From contig NC_082598.1 in NCBI RefSeq assembly GCF_030936135.1, positions 48,824,347-48,888,346 of the forward strand: a stretch of 64,000 nucleotides of DNA. Direction: 5' to 3'. The DNA comes from Gavia stellata. Lineage: Eukaryota > Chordata > Aves > Gaviiformes > Gaviidae. The notes beneath the pieces are model-generated. The model was not told where the DNA came from, did no database searches, and saw only the letters and a program-made list of their open reading frames with translations. Position numbers and translations under genes: made by a program. Shown here piece after piece: positions 37,457-49,065 of the stretch; the stretch's first letter is position 1, and every line of letters begins with the position of its first letter.

Positions 37457-40050
37457 GACTATGATTATTAGTGAGAATGCAAAGTATTGGATATTTACCT
37501 GTCTACAATAATACTCTGTACTGCATTTTAAAAGACTAGAGAAAATAGCAGTTAGTTGAACTCTGGTGTGCTATACACCCTTTTGCAGGGTAGTGACTCT
37601 TTTTGCATTACAGCAAGACTGTATGGCATGCTATTAAAGCGGTTTTTTTATTTTCTCAAAATAAGAATTAAAAGAAACTGATGCCTTTAATAGGAAGATC
37701 GTGCTAGAAAAAATAGGACTTATTTTCTTATTATGAATATCCCTCAAAAAAAAGGAGAAGAAAGTGCCAATATTTTAAGTTTGTTTCATCATTAAATATA
37801 TTGGTAGTGGCTTCCAGTTAAAATTCTGACTACAGAAAGGTGTGCAGCAGATAAGGAGAATTTTAAGTTAGATAATGGCTTTGTATACAGCAAATTCTGA
37901 AACATCACACCCAAATAGTTTGATCATTTGGTTAATGTAAGGTAATGTAAGGTTACCATTAGCTTTTTTTTTCCCTCAGCTCTTTCAAGAGCTGCTGTAT
38001 TTGTAACTCATACATCTTCCAATGGCCATTTACAAAAAGGTCTGACCGCAGCAATGTTTATGGTGTGCTTGGTAGTCAGATAGGCCTATATGAGGAGGTT
38101 TTATATTAAGTCCTCTTTGACGTACTGTCACCATGCTCAAAAGTCCCAGCTTCCAATAACCAGCTTCTCAAACACAGGAGGATGAAGTTATGATCCCTAA
38201 CCACCAATTCCATATGTTGCTATTGCTTTTTTTTTTTTTTTAAAAAAAAGAAAACCAAAAAAGCCCACATCAAAATGGATGGCTAAGTCTTGCTGCTTAG
38301 CGGCCGAATATTTGACATCTGTACTACCCCGGCCACACTGTGAGGAATTGAAACTCAGCATGTTTATGCAAGAATGGGCAGTTCTGCTTAGGCGTCAGAG
38401 AAGCTGGTCTTAAAAGGCTGAAGTAGCTTTTGAACTCAGATGAAATATGGTCGTATTTTAAGACTCTTTACATTGTCATTAGAAATCAGAAATACAGATT
38501 ATCTTAATTTACACTTTAATATATATGAGAATAAAGCAGAGATTGCATGAAGCCATCTACAGATGAACGTAAGGTTTCAATGCTAAGAATAGGAAATAAT
38601 GGAACAAAAAAACCCTTAAGTAAACGAAGGAAAGAGCGAATCTTAAGTACATAGAAAGAAAGTGGCTTTGTTTACTTAGTTGAAATAGCAAAGTTAATTC
38701 TCATAATGCGTTACGCCTGTGTTCATATATGCAAAAATGCACATAAATAAATCTTTGCATTACACTGTCAGAGTTGCCTAATTGTGGGTGTAATGAAAGA
38801 ATGTTTGTGCTCGGCTTTCTCAATGGCTAGCAAAAGACAGGGGGACTTCTGCTCCCACTGACACATTGGCTCTGTGGAGAAGAACCTCCTAAAAACAGTA
38901 ACACAACAGGTAACTAGCTGTGAGTTGAGACTTCCAATGTACCAACTCAATTACAAATACTGAGGTGTTTAAACAGAGATTTTGTATGTGTTAGATGCCC
39001 AAGACCAAAACACAACAATAAAAACACTAATTTGGACATGACCTAATCACAGATACAGCAAAATTCTGTAGACATTTCTATGTGAAGGCTTTTAAGGTCT
39101 GCTTCTGTACATGCCTGCAAATGTCCTACATTGTGCCTAAGCCCTGAACTGATCCAGAGTTAGTTGTCCCTCTGACCTACCAGATTCAAGCTGTTAGGGT
39201 TCATCCGAAATTTCCTGCGGTTGCAAGGCAGGTACCACCTAAGATACCTCTTTCTTTTTAAATCATCTCTGAAGGAAGATGCTTGTGCTAGTGTCTCCCA
39301 TTTATTCCCCTTTTTCAGCAATTAGAGGCCTTGTCCCAGCAATCTTTTCAAGAAAACATGGCCCCAACTGACAGCAAACACAATGTCTGAGGTGGGATGC
39401 TCTCTACCCGCTATGGTTTTGTGGACTATGTTTATAGAGAGAGCAGAAAGGTAGGAAACACGCTTTTCATGCCTGTGTTAAGGCTGCTGATCAGAGAGAT
39501 GAGCATGGTGTTGGATGCAAAGACTATATATCTATTAGTGTTTCCAACATTCTAGCTGTGAATAGCTTAAACTCCATTTAAGCAAGTCAGAAGAGTGTTT
39601 GGACCCTACTCTGAAGCATCTATTCCCATATATGGGACAATGAAACTAGACAGAAATCATCCACCAAGAAAGTTGTCATGCCACAACAGCCAGCATGGCA
39701 GTGTGAAAGTGCATTTTTACATTTAGCCTTGAAGCCATGATCCTCAGGAGATCTGGACATCTAATGTACAGTGATTGTGAAATACTGCTGAGAATCAGTC
39801 CTTAGACCCACTAACTAGGAGAGCTAGGACAAAAATCCTTGCTGCATAAACTGAGTTTTACTGCATTTGATTAGAAGTGGTTTATACAAAGAATGTGGAA
39901 AAAGCCTTGGCTAGGCAGGCTCTCTCCTAAAGCTTTTGCAAAGATAAAGATATATAAACTACATAGCTGTATATCTAAACAACTTTTCATCATTAAATAT
40001 TTAAATGAAACAGCTTTTGCTAACACTGCTGATTAACATGTGTAGACAAT
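37457..40050. other. Intergenic between RNF175 and TLR2B, no gene seen
   Basis: RNF175 and TLR2B converge here. AT-rich sequence with T- and A-runs near 38228-38260; no exon or RNA gene seen. An AATAAA at about 38530 is far from either gene. Confidence 0.45.
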
Positions 40051-40635
40051 TGTTGTGGTTTAACCCCGGAAGGCAGCTCAGCACTGCACAGCCACTCGCT
40101 CACTCCCCCTGCAGTGGGACGCAGGAGAGAACCAGAAGGGTAAAAGCGAGAAAACTCATGGGTTGAGATAAAGACAGTTCAATAGGTAAAGCAAAAGCTG
40201 CATGCAAGCAAAGCAAAATGAGGACTTCATTCACTACTTCCTGTCAGCAGGCAGATGTTTAGCCATTTCCATGAAAGCAGGCTCCATCACGCATAACAGT
40301 TACTTGGGAAGACAAACACCATAACTCCAAATGTCCTCCCTTCCTCTTTCTTTCCCTCGACTTTTATTGCTGAGCATTACATTATATGATATGGAACATC
40401 CCTTTGGTCAGCTGGAATCAGCTGTCCCAGCTGTGTCCCATCCCAAATTATCATGCACCCCCAGCATACTCACTGGCAGGACAGCGAGAGAAACAGAAAA
40501 GGCCTTGATGCTGAGCATCGGCAATAACTAAAACATCCCTGTGTTATCAACACTGTTTTGGTCACAAATCCAAACCACAGAACCATAGAAGCAACTATGA
40601 AGAAAATTAACTCTATTCCAGCCCAAACCAGAACA
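40051..40635 (-). mobile_element. Solo LTR of an avian ERVL-type endogenous retrovirus
   Basis: 585 bp beginning TGTTGTGGTTTAACCCC and ending CCAAACCAGAACA on the plus strand, flanked on both sides by ACAAT (40046-40050 and 40636-40640), a 5-bp target duplication. Internal stretches such as GGTTGAGATAAAGACAGTT and CAGTTACTTGGGAAGACAAA are familiar from a widespread avian ERVL-family LTR. In element orientation it is on the minus strand, as TLR2B is. No internal retroviral sequence is present, so it is a solo LTR left by recombination; moderate divergence suggests it is not recent. Confidence 0.8.
40363..40368 (-). terminator. Candidate poly(A) signal for TLR2B inside the solo LTR
   Basis: The minus strand reads AATAAA here, the first such hexamer after the TLR2B stop at 40802 apart from an ATTAAA at 40788-40793 that is too close to the stop. 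Use would give a 3' untranslated region of about 430 bases partly made of LTR sequence. Inference only. Confidence 0.35.
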
Positions 40636-40801
40636 ACAATTCACAACCACTGCTACAAAAAAAAAAGATCTCACAGCAAGTAATAGAATTTACAGAAGCT
40701 GAGCTCTCTGTTCTTGAGATGCAGATAGGTGATGGGACAAACATGCAAGGGAAACAAATCCAGAGTACATTTGCTACATATTCAGTGTTTAATGTCACTG
40801 T

Positions 40802-43153
40802 CTAGGATTTTAGAGCTATTTTCAAATTAAACCAAAAGATCTCCTGCTGCTCTTCCTCAAGAGGCCACTCCAGGTAGGTCTTTGTGTTCATGATCTTCCG
40901 CAGCTTGCAGAACCTCTTGGGAATCGCTTGGCTCTGGATGGGCTCCAGGAGGACGAGAATCGCTGCATCGTTGTTCTCATCAAAGAGGCGGAAGTGCGAG
41001 AAGTCCAGCTCGTATTTGCACCACTCGCTCTGCACAAAGTGCTCGGACAGCACAAAGAGCGTTTTGTGGCTCTTCTCTATGGAGTCGATGATGTTGTCCA
41101 CGATCCACTTCCCGGGCACAAAGTCCCGCTTGTGGAGGCAGAGCCGAAAGGGGGGGCAGGCCTGCTCCAGCTCCCGCACCATTACGTTTTCCACCCAGTC
41201 GGAGTCGTTCTCGCTGTAGGAGACAAAAGCGTCGTAGCAGATGTCCTTGGGGGGGGCTCGCTTGGGCTTCCGCTTGGCTTGGAGCCATGCCCAGGTCATT
41301 CTCAGGTACCAGACCGCGTGGTACTTGTAGCCGACGGCCACGAGGATGAGGATGACCAGGAACACCAGGACGCAGATCAACGACACCACGAGGGACCTGT
41401 GGCACTCCATCAGGGAGAGGTGCACGGCTCCAACCTGCGCCCCTCTTACTGCCAGGGGAGAGTCACAGACGTACTTGTCTGGCCACCCCACCAGCACCTG
41501 GGCTATCCCGGCCTGGTGGTGGATGAAGGAGAGGAACTCACAGGAGCAGATGAAGTTGTTGTCACTGGCATCTAGCAGCTCCATTTTCTTGAAGGACTCA
41601 AACTCTTCCCTGGAGAAACTGTTGAGCTTGTTTCTCCTGATTGACATGGCCACTAAGTTAGGAACGGGTGCGGCACCAGGCAAGGTCTTCAGCTGGTTTT
41701 TTGCGAGATACAGCTCTTTGAGGAATGGCAGTTGCAGTCCAAACTCCTTCAGGTTGTTAGCGCTAACGTCCAAAACTTCCAGTGTCGGGGGAATGCAAGT
41801 TGTTAGTTTAGGAATTTGAGTGCTGGAGAGGTTTAAATATTTCAGGGTTTTTGGCCATTCGCACGCATCTGGAATCTCACCAAAATTATTTTGGCTAATA
41901 TCTAAGAGAATTAAGTTTTTTAGATGAGACAAACTTTTACCTGTCATTTGTAAGTCACTCAGTGAATTCTGACTTAAATTTAGAGTTTGTAGTGAGGGCC
42001 AACCACCCTGACAGGCCGAATGCTCCAAACTCTGGTCTCCAAGCAAATTTGCACTAAGGTCAAGATACTCTAATGACAGAAGATGTTGTGAAAGGCTGCA
42101 TGGTACCAGAAAGACCTTGGTGTTTTCAACTGTGACTTTGGTAAGAAGAGATAGTAGACCTGTCACAGCATGAAGATCTGTAAACAAATAAAATTCTTCT
42201 ATAGATAATTTCTCTATTGTCAGAACTCTAAGAGTCTGTGATTGGTTTGCTTGAATTTGTATTTCCCATCGTCCAGTTCCCAACAGTCTACAGTCTATCA
42301 TCTCTACCTCCACTAATTTTGGCATGCCTTCTAAAATGCTGACAATCTCAGGCACAGTAGCATCTGTTAATGAGGCCTGTTTAAAAGAAATTTTCTTTGC
42401 AAAAGAAGAAGACATGACTCTCAATAGTTGCATTTCAACAGGTTTAGTGAATGCTATTTTTCTCACTTCTAACCAAGTGACAGAGTGCAGAAGGTCCCTG
42501 ACAATTGCTGAGAATACATTAGTATCTCTTAGGTTTATGATCATGTGATTTATCTTCTTAATCGGTTTCAAACTTCCCAGCTCGTACTGGCTGAGATTGC
42601 CACCATCAATCCACAACTTGTCAAGAACCGCAATGCCCTCAAAGTTTCCTTGCCTTATCATGGAGAACCGCGGGTTGCCCAGGTGGAGAGAGCTCAGGTT
42701 CTGCAGGTTAGAAAACGGGGAGCTTTCCCCCAGGTCTCTGTAGGAGTTCCCTTGAAGGTGGAGGTGCTGGAGCGAGAAAAGGTGCCCAAACCACGCAGGG
42801 GACAAGTGAGCCAAGCTGTTACTTGATAAGTCCAAGAGCTCCAGTTTCCCAAGGGAGCGAAACGAGTCCTCGTCTATTGAGCTGATTTCATTGAACTGCA
42901 GCAGCAGGGCTCTCAGGTTCACAGCCTGCTGCAGATCCTGGGATCGGATGTGTTTTATCCTGTTGTGGGCCAGGTCTAACACTGTGATTTTGCCAGTGAG
43001 CCCTGGAGGAATAAATTCCAAATCCATGGAAGAGCAGTTGCAAAGCTGAGTGGCATCACATGAAGGACAAGCCTGGTTCAGCACTTGCTCTTCAGAGAGG
43101 TTTGCAGCTAAGACCATGTAGATGGTCCACACTTGCCAGGTATGTTTAGTCAT
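40802..43153 (-). CDS. TLR2B: Toll-like receptor 2 type 2 (TLR2B), single coding exon
   Basis: Cell-surface receptor for bacterial lipopeptides that pairs with TLR1-family partners and signals through MyD88. 783 residues, close to the 781 of chicken TLR2 type 2 as remembered. Order: signal peptide (about 1-22, WTIYMVLAA), N-terminal cysteine cluster (CPSC..CNC), leucine-rich repeats to about 530, C-terminal cap (CSCEFLSFIHH to MECHRS), membrane helix about 586-609, TIR domain from about 637 (DICYDAFVSYSEND) with BB loop RDFVPGKW carrying the conserved Pro near 680. The frame is intact. A splice acceptor TATTTTAG precedes the ATG, exon start 43161, so noncoding exons lie upstream. Residues 231-418 differ strongly from TLR2A; the rest is nearly identical. 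The tail reads FWFNLKIALKS, against FWDNLKRALKS in TLR2A. Assignment to type 2 rests on length, position downstream of TLR2A and the central block. Confidence 0.93.
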   Translation of the reverse strand: MTKHTWQVWTIYMVLAANLSEEQVLNQACPSCDATQLCNCSSMDLEFIPPGLTGKITVLDLAHNRIKHIRSQDLQQAVNLRALLLQFNEISSIDEDSFRSLGKLELLDLSSNSLAHLSPAWFGHLFSLQHLHLQGNSYRDLGESSPFSNLQNLSSLHLGNPRFSMIRQGNFEGIAVLDKLWIDGGNLSQYELGSLKPIKKINHMIINLRDTNVFSAIVRDLLHSVTWLEVRKIAFTKPVEMQLLRVMSSSFAKKISFKQASLTDATVPEIVSILEGMPKLVEVEMIDCRLLGTGRWEIQIQANQSQTLRVLTIEKLSIEEFYLFTDLHAVTGLLSLLTKVTVENTKVFLVPCSLSQHLLSLEYLDLSANLLGDQSLEHSACQGGWPSLQTLNLSQNSLSDLQMTGKSLSHLKNLILLDISQNNFGEIPDACEWPKTLKYLNLSSTQIPKLTTCIPPTLEVLDVSANNLKEFGLQLPFLKELYLAKNQLKTLPGAAPVPNLVAMSIRRNKLNSFSREEFESFKKMELLDASDNNFICSCEFLSFIHHQAGIAQVLVGWPDKYVCDSPLAVRGAQVGAVHLSLMECHRSLVVSLICVLVFLVILILVAVGYKYHAVWYLRMTWAWLQAKRKPKRAPPKDICYDAFVSYSENDSDWVENVMVRELEQACPPFRLCLHKRDFVPGKWIVDNIIDSIEKSHKTLFVLSEHFVQSEWCKYELDFSHFRLFDENNDAAILVLLEPIQSQAIPKRFCKLRKIMNTKTYLEWPLEEEQQEIFWFNLKIALKS
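40832..41899 (-). repeat. 3' gene-conversion tract, TLR2B copy
   Basis: Matches 49096-50163 base for base except at two positions found by eye (one silent Pro/Pro change near 41250 and one Lys/Thr change near 41475), without gaps. It covers the last leucine-rich repeats, cap, membrane helix and nearly the whole TIR domain. Identity stops abruptly at both ends within the exon. Confidence 0.9.
42461..43140 (-). repeat. 5' gene-conversion tract, TLR2B copy
   Basis: Matches 50728-51407 with five differences seen by eye in 680 bases. It covers the mature N-terminus and the first leucine-rich repeats. The identity ends at CCTGGC just inside the start of the coding exon. Confidence 0.9.
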
Positions 43154-43161
43154 TATTTTGC

Positions 43162-46100
43162 CTAAAATACGAAATACATTCAGAGCAAATATAAGATGAA
43201 TAGTTAGTTTTGAAGAAGCTATGTTTTGGATATAGCTAAAACATGACCCTTACTGTTCTGTCCTGTTGAAGGCACTATAAATATATTTGGTTTTAACACT
43301 GTTCAGAAATTAAACAATTAGTCAAAACAAGACGCATTGTACATAAATATTCCAGAATCATTTGCTAAATGCTAAGTACACTGAATTTACTTTTTTCCCC
43401 CCTGACTCTTCTAATTTTGGAATGAGGACTATCAAGTCAATTAACAGCTGCACAAATCTTTTGCAGTTTCAGCTAAATATCTGAATAATCACAACATTAT
43501 TACTAATCTGATCATTCGCCTGTGTAGGAAATAGTCCCCATACATCCCCCCCAGCCCCGCCATAAGTCTTTTTCTTCTGGATCTGTGAATATTATTTTAT
43601 ATATTCATTTTTTACTATAGGGAGTCTCCTGTATATGTTTCAAATCCTGGTTACATCAAGAAGAGTCTTGTGGGAGATAGTGACGTTCACATTTAATACT
43701 CATCTCAAGCATATGTCTAATCTCAGTTCCCACAAGAGGGAGAAGAGACTTGTGTATGTTTCAGGCCCTTTCCTTATTTTATCCGCCTTTGGCTATTCTG
43801 ATTGTAAATGTGCTAGGAGCAGGGAAATAAATATTTGCTTGGATGTCTGTGTAGGCCATCGTTATCACGTTGCAATCAGTCCGATACTTGCTAATGAAAC
43901 TTAAACTGGGAAAACTGGCCATTGTAACCTACCAGCTCTTAGCTCTTCCTTTTTACTGCCACATCCTTCTCCTCTGTCAGTGGCTTTTTCTGCTTTGGGT
44001 CTCTGTGGCAGAGAGAAGGTCAGGCCCGGGCACGAGGAAGAGCCAGGGGCTTTTGGAACCTCCTGCAGATCAGCTGGCTGGACTAGATCAGCTTTTTCCA
44101 GCCCCACACACAGCCTGTTCCTCATCTTCTGGACTCAAATGATTTAAGAGAAGCCACACAGCTGTGGATCCTGTGTCACTTCTCCTTCCTCTCACAGTCG
44201 TGCCTTCCATAGTACTGATTTTACATGGCTTTTTGTGTTACAGAGCTTGCTGCAATATCCAGCCTGTCCTTACTCTCAACAAGGTGATTTTAGTTCTTCT
44301 GTCCCTCTGAGGAGTTTGAAAAACAATTCTTGAAGCCTGAGAGGGTTGTTTTCCTGTCAACCCCCTTGTTACATATTGAATTATAACCCTTTTTTTGTTT
44401 ACGCTTTCTTGGAAAGGATAAAAGAACCCTTTTAAAGCATAACTTTCCTCAGTGTGTCACAAAACCCCGGGGAGGTGGATATCTTACTGATGGTGAAAAG
44501 ACTGAGCCAACACCAAAAAGGCCAATGCACAGGTTCCCAAAGATCATCGTGGGCTCTGTATCAGATTAATCAGGTTAGCTTGGCTCACCGAGGAGTACTT
44601 TCTCCTTCAGTCATCCCGCTGAGACTCTGTGCAAAAGATCTACTGTACTGTGAATTCATATTCTAATTTGTTTTACAATAGCTGAACCACGCAGACAAGT
44701 TCATACAGACAAGTTCTACTCTTCTAGTTGCATTATTTTTAGTGAGAGTTGCTTAAAAGTATTCAAAAGGGGCAGAATTAGCTGAGATCATTTGGGCATA
44801 TGAGGAGAGGAGGAAAAGTTGTGGATAATTTTTTCAATCATTTCATCTCTTCCCACCTGAAGGAGTGTGAACATTTTGACCTCTTTTGTTATTTTCCTTT
44901 AATATCTGTCGCTCTCTGAAGTAGAGCTTTGGGTCTTGGAAGGACACAGTCCTCTCACCTGTCTTTAAATGCCCACAGCTGAGCTGGTCACCCACCATGT
45001 CCTCCAAAGTCAATGGAGAGAAATAACAACTTTTAGGAGCAATTCACATCATGTCTCTTGGACACCCACATTAAGATGTGATGACTCCAAGAGAAATTAC
45101 GCCATCGACTTAAAATGGAGCACCAGAGTTCAGATACCTAGATATTTGTCCATGTGAATCCCACCCAAAGAATTGTGATCTGTAGTCACACTCACCTGCT
45201 GTCCAGCTGAGGCTCTTTTACTTTTTTGGTTCCGCAAGTCTGGCTGGATAACACAGTGCTGTAGGCTGTAGGAACAAAGCTATGAGTCAGATGAGTTTCA
45301 CAAGCAACAAATTTAAGTGGGATTTTTAAAGTTGCCATAAAAATGCCTACTGTTAGAAAAAGAAACAACCAGGTAACCTGGACAATCAAAATCTATCTAT
45401 AGGTAGGTTATTTACAGGCGGGAAATTGGCAGCACAGAAGGGAACTGGGCAGGTACTGCGCGGGAAATACTGTCTAAGCCTAACAGCTCTCCAGCTTACC
45501 AGCCTGAAACCAAGCAGGGACTGCAGGACTGAACCCCATTTGGTGGTACAGGATGCTTTTCCTTATTGTCACTTCCCTGAGCAGCTTTTCCAGGTCTTTT
45601 TGCTCATCTGTAATGTGAGCAGACACTCAGGGAAATCCCGTTCTCACCCTCATTCATTTTCAGCCATTCTCTTCCCCTTCCCATTCCTGTCTAATAATTC
45701 AGCTTAAGATCCTGACTTACAGGGTTGTTTCAGGCCTCTCTGCACCCACTCGGAAATATAGACCCAGTACACAATATCATCGCCTTACCAAAGAATCACT
45801 TTTCCCTGTTGCGCTGGGAAGAAAAAAAGCCACACAGAAATTGAAATGCAGCTAATAATACAGAAACGTGCACAGATGCCCTTATACCATACGGCACTGT
45901 AATGAACTAGACTTTCAAAGAGTTCATGGGTTATGGACAGAGGGTCCGAGTCATCAGACATGCTCAGGATTATCTTCTCTGGCCCAGGCCAGTAGAAGTA
46001 TTTGAGGAAATACGCATATATTCTTAAACAAAGCCATGAGTGCCAATAGAATGAGGTTCTATAAATGCTAAGAAATGCTAAAGGCTAATGTAACTGCTAA

Positions 46101-49065
46101 AATAAAGCGTGCCAATAGCGTGCAAATTGATTCTAGCTTGGAGAACGCTATCAAGCTAAATGAGGACTGGTAAATTTGAGCAGTGCTATGGAGTCTGCAG
46201 CTGGGAGGGTCACTGGTTGGTGAAGAGATCAATCCACAAGCAGACTGGGTAAAGCTGCTGCTTTCTACTTAGTTGTGTGTGGGTTACATACGTCCTAGCT
46301 ATCACCCACCAGCGTTGCCTTAATAGTATGTATGTGTATACACACACATGCGCACATATATAGGCACGCCCCTTCTTGTTTCCGACATAGATGTGCAACA
46401 GGGCACAGTTAGGTGAGGAGAGAGCTGATCCCACTGCCCTGAGACCATTGCTCAATGAGCTCTTTCCTGGTTGAATTACTAAAACAAATGCAGCCCACCT
46501 TCACACCCAGCCTTCCCCGGGCAGCCAGTATCGACACACAAATGGGACAACATACAAGCGGGACAAAGCACATACAAGGAACCCTCCCATGAGGAAACTG
46601 AGCAGAAATGACACAGTCTGACCCAACTCGTCTTTTTCATTTGCTGCTTTCCTCTCCCCGCTTTCCTGAAGGACATTGCTCCCATCAGCATGTCCCAGCT
46701 CTCCTGCGGAGCCGTCCTGTTGCTGCCTGCCTGCCTGCCATGCAGCCCTGCCAGCTGCCTGCGATTGCACCTGCCTGCTCCACTGCTGGCAGCCAGAAAC
46801 GCCTCGCCGCCCTGCACTCCTGCAGGAGCTGGCCCCTGCCCAGCAGCCCCAAGCACCCTGAATCCCCCATACAGAGGAGGAGGACTTGGTGGCAGAGCTC
46901 AGATAGCCTCTTCCCGCTGCTCCCTCCTTGCTTCTTGCTCTGGCTTTGCAGCTCCACTCTTTCCCTGTGTCTCCAGCCTCCACCCACCTGCAAACTCACC
47001 TCTGTGCAGAAAAGATTCCCTGGGGAAGCCAGCTCCAGTGCCAGCGCCTGCATGCCAGTTAATCTACGTCGTGTTTCATCTCTCTCATGCTGATCGCTCT
47101 TTACCCAGCTTCCTCTCACACTGCTGCTTCCTTCCCATTTCACCTCTCTGCCTTGGCTATATAAACTGGGGAATTCCCACCTAGGGGATCTGATTGGCGT
47201 AAGAGCAGTAACACTATCAGTCCTTTTAAATGTGCCAATCCATAAAAGTCTGTGTCTATGGTAAGAGCATAATGTGTGAAAGCCAAAGCTTCTCCTACCT
47301 CTGTCTCTGACCATCTCTTTGAAATGCCCAGCAAGATATATTTTTCCTCCTTACCTCTAGGCATGCAGTCTCCTGATCTGTTTTATCAGTGCTCAGTGTT
47401 TGCTATCAGATGATTCACTCATCACTTACCTGGAGTTCAGCCTTGATTAGCCCTTGAGCTATTCTTGTCCAAGAGAGTGAATAGAAAAATCCTTTTGTAG
47501 AGGACTTTGAACTAACCCTACAGATATCATTATAACAGGAAAGTAGAACTGAAAGTGGCGTTTGCAGGTTACACCCACAGAAACCGTCATCTCGTGTGCA
47601 TGTACGTATACACATACACACAGGAGTGTGAATATATACATATGCATAGGCACACACGCAGATATACGTATATATGAATATGTACATATATACCAACACA
47701 GAGACACGTTGTATAAAGAAATTTCCCCTCATTCAGTTCATATGCCAATGCTTTTGTATTTCAACACAAAATAATTGCACTTATAAAGTTTAATCAAGAT
47801 TCATTTAGACTCCCCTGTACTTAAGCCCCAGCAACACAAGCAAAGTGCAGGACAGCAGTGCCGAGTTAGAAAAACCCACACCTAACTTTATCCCCTCAGA
47901 GACAATTTCAGATTTCCACAATACCTAAAGCACGAGAAACCCAAAACATCTGTGACGCCAGGCACTCAGGGTGGGACCAGCTATCCTAATATAAACTTCT
48001 CTATATACCTGCTTGTCTAGATTCCTGTTGTAATTGGAGAAGAGCAATACAGTAGTTCTAGGAGATACCTCATGCTGAAGCAGGAAGATGAATTGCCTCT
48101 TACCAATCAGTGTGATTTTCTGCACTGGTTATAAAGGAAGCTTAGTAGAGCTGTAAGGGGTGCATGGCCCACTGATTACTTAAATGTGCTGTGCAAAGAG
48201 CAGAAACAAGAAGTGAGCCAGTCTTCAACACCACCTAGCCTGCTCATTTGAAACACATCTTCATGCCCCAAAAATAGAAGGCTTCAGCTATTTCTGTGGG
48301 TAGGTAGAAGGGAAGGTGGTGGTGACCATGGAGGGAGAAACAGGCATACACAGGCAGGAAGAAGCCTAAGGAAAAAAAAAACAGTGATTTAATGCCTCTG
48401 GATTTCACCACTGTCATTGTACAAGGCGCTGGGATGCTTCCTTCACAGATATTGAGTAAACCCCAGCCTGTGCATGGTGGTATTGTCTCTGGTGTAACTA
48501 GCCAGAACAGACTTGTGAATGGAAGTACATATTAAACATTGCCTTTTATGTGTGTTGCACAGCAATGTTAGGGCTTTGGAGGGCTTATTTTAATGTAAGT
48601 CATAAATTTTTTTTCAGAATTTAATTTTAATTACCCTGCTATGCATGATGGCACTGAAAATAAACTAAAGGAGAACAACAGACACAGGGGAGTATTGAAG
48701 CACTTGGCTTTTATTTTCATTTGTAAATTACAATGGCATTGTTAGGAACTATTTGGGGATGTGGTAACAGGAAGAAAGAGAACAGAAATACCCTACACTC
48801 AGCTAAATGTATTTAGGAAGTATATGAAGTCTAGCATGGCTTCCAAATATCATAGTTATTGGCAGGGATTTTGAAAGATCAGAGTATCAAATCACTGGAA
48901 AGCCTAAAGTGGGTCTTTCTCATTTAGTAAGATGATAATTATTTCTATACACAACAAAGCCAGTACTCCTTAGGCAGAAAAGTAAGAAAGAAACATTTCT
49001 TAGCAGGAAGAAACACTGACATATCCTTTGTAGAAATATGCTGAAATGAGGGCTGCTGACTTGTT
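43162..49065. other. Intergenic between TLR2B and TLR2A
   Basis: No recognised coding exon. Strong minus-strand splice donors follow exon-like ends at 45196 (CAG/GTGAGT), 47355 (GAG/GTAAGG) and 47430 (CAG/GTAAGT), candidates for TLR2B 5' noncoding exons. CA/TG- and TA-rich microsatellite stretches lie at about 46328-46362 and 47600-47700. Open frames at 46.5-47.3 kb on both strands lie in a GC-rich patch and match nothing known to me. Confidence 0.45.
48710..48715 (-). terminator. TLR2A: Candidate poly(A) signal of TLR2A
   Basis: AATAAA on the minus strand about 350 bases after the TLR2A stop, the first such hexamer in that direction. Plausible 3' end, not proven. Confidence 0.45.

Noticed and set aside
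40928-41575. Plus-strand open frame of 215 codons, repeated at 49192-49839
   Set aside because: It is antisense to the TIR and cap region of TLR2; its conservation in both copies simply follows the converted sense gene.
44030-44100. GGCTGGACTAGATCAG, recalling a CR1 tail
   Set aside because: Neighbouring sequence does not continue in CR1 order, so the match is probably chance.
46608-47314. Several 125-209-codon frames on both strands between the TLR2 genes
   Set aside because: Overlapping frames in a GC-rich patch with Ser/Pro/Cys-rich translations and no family likeness.
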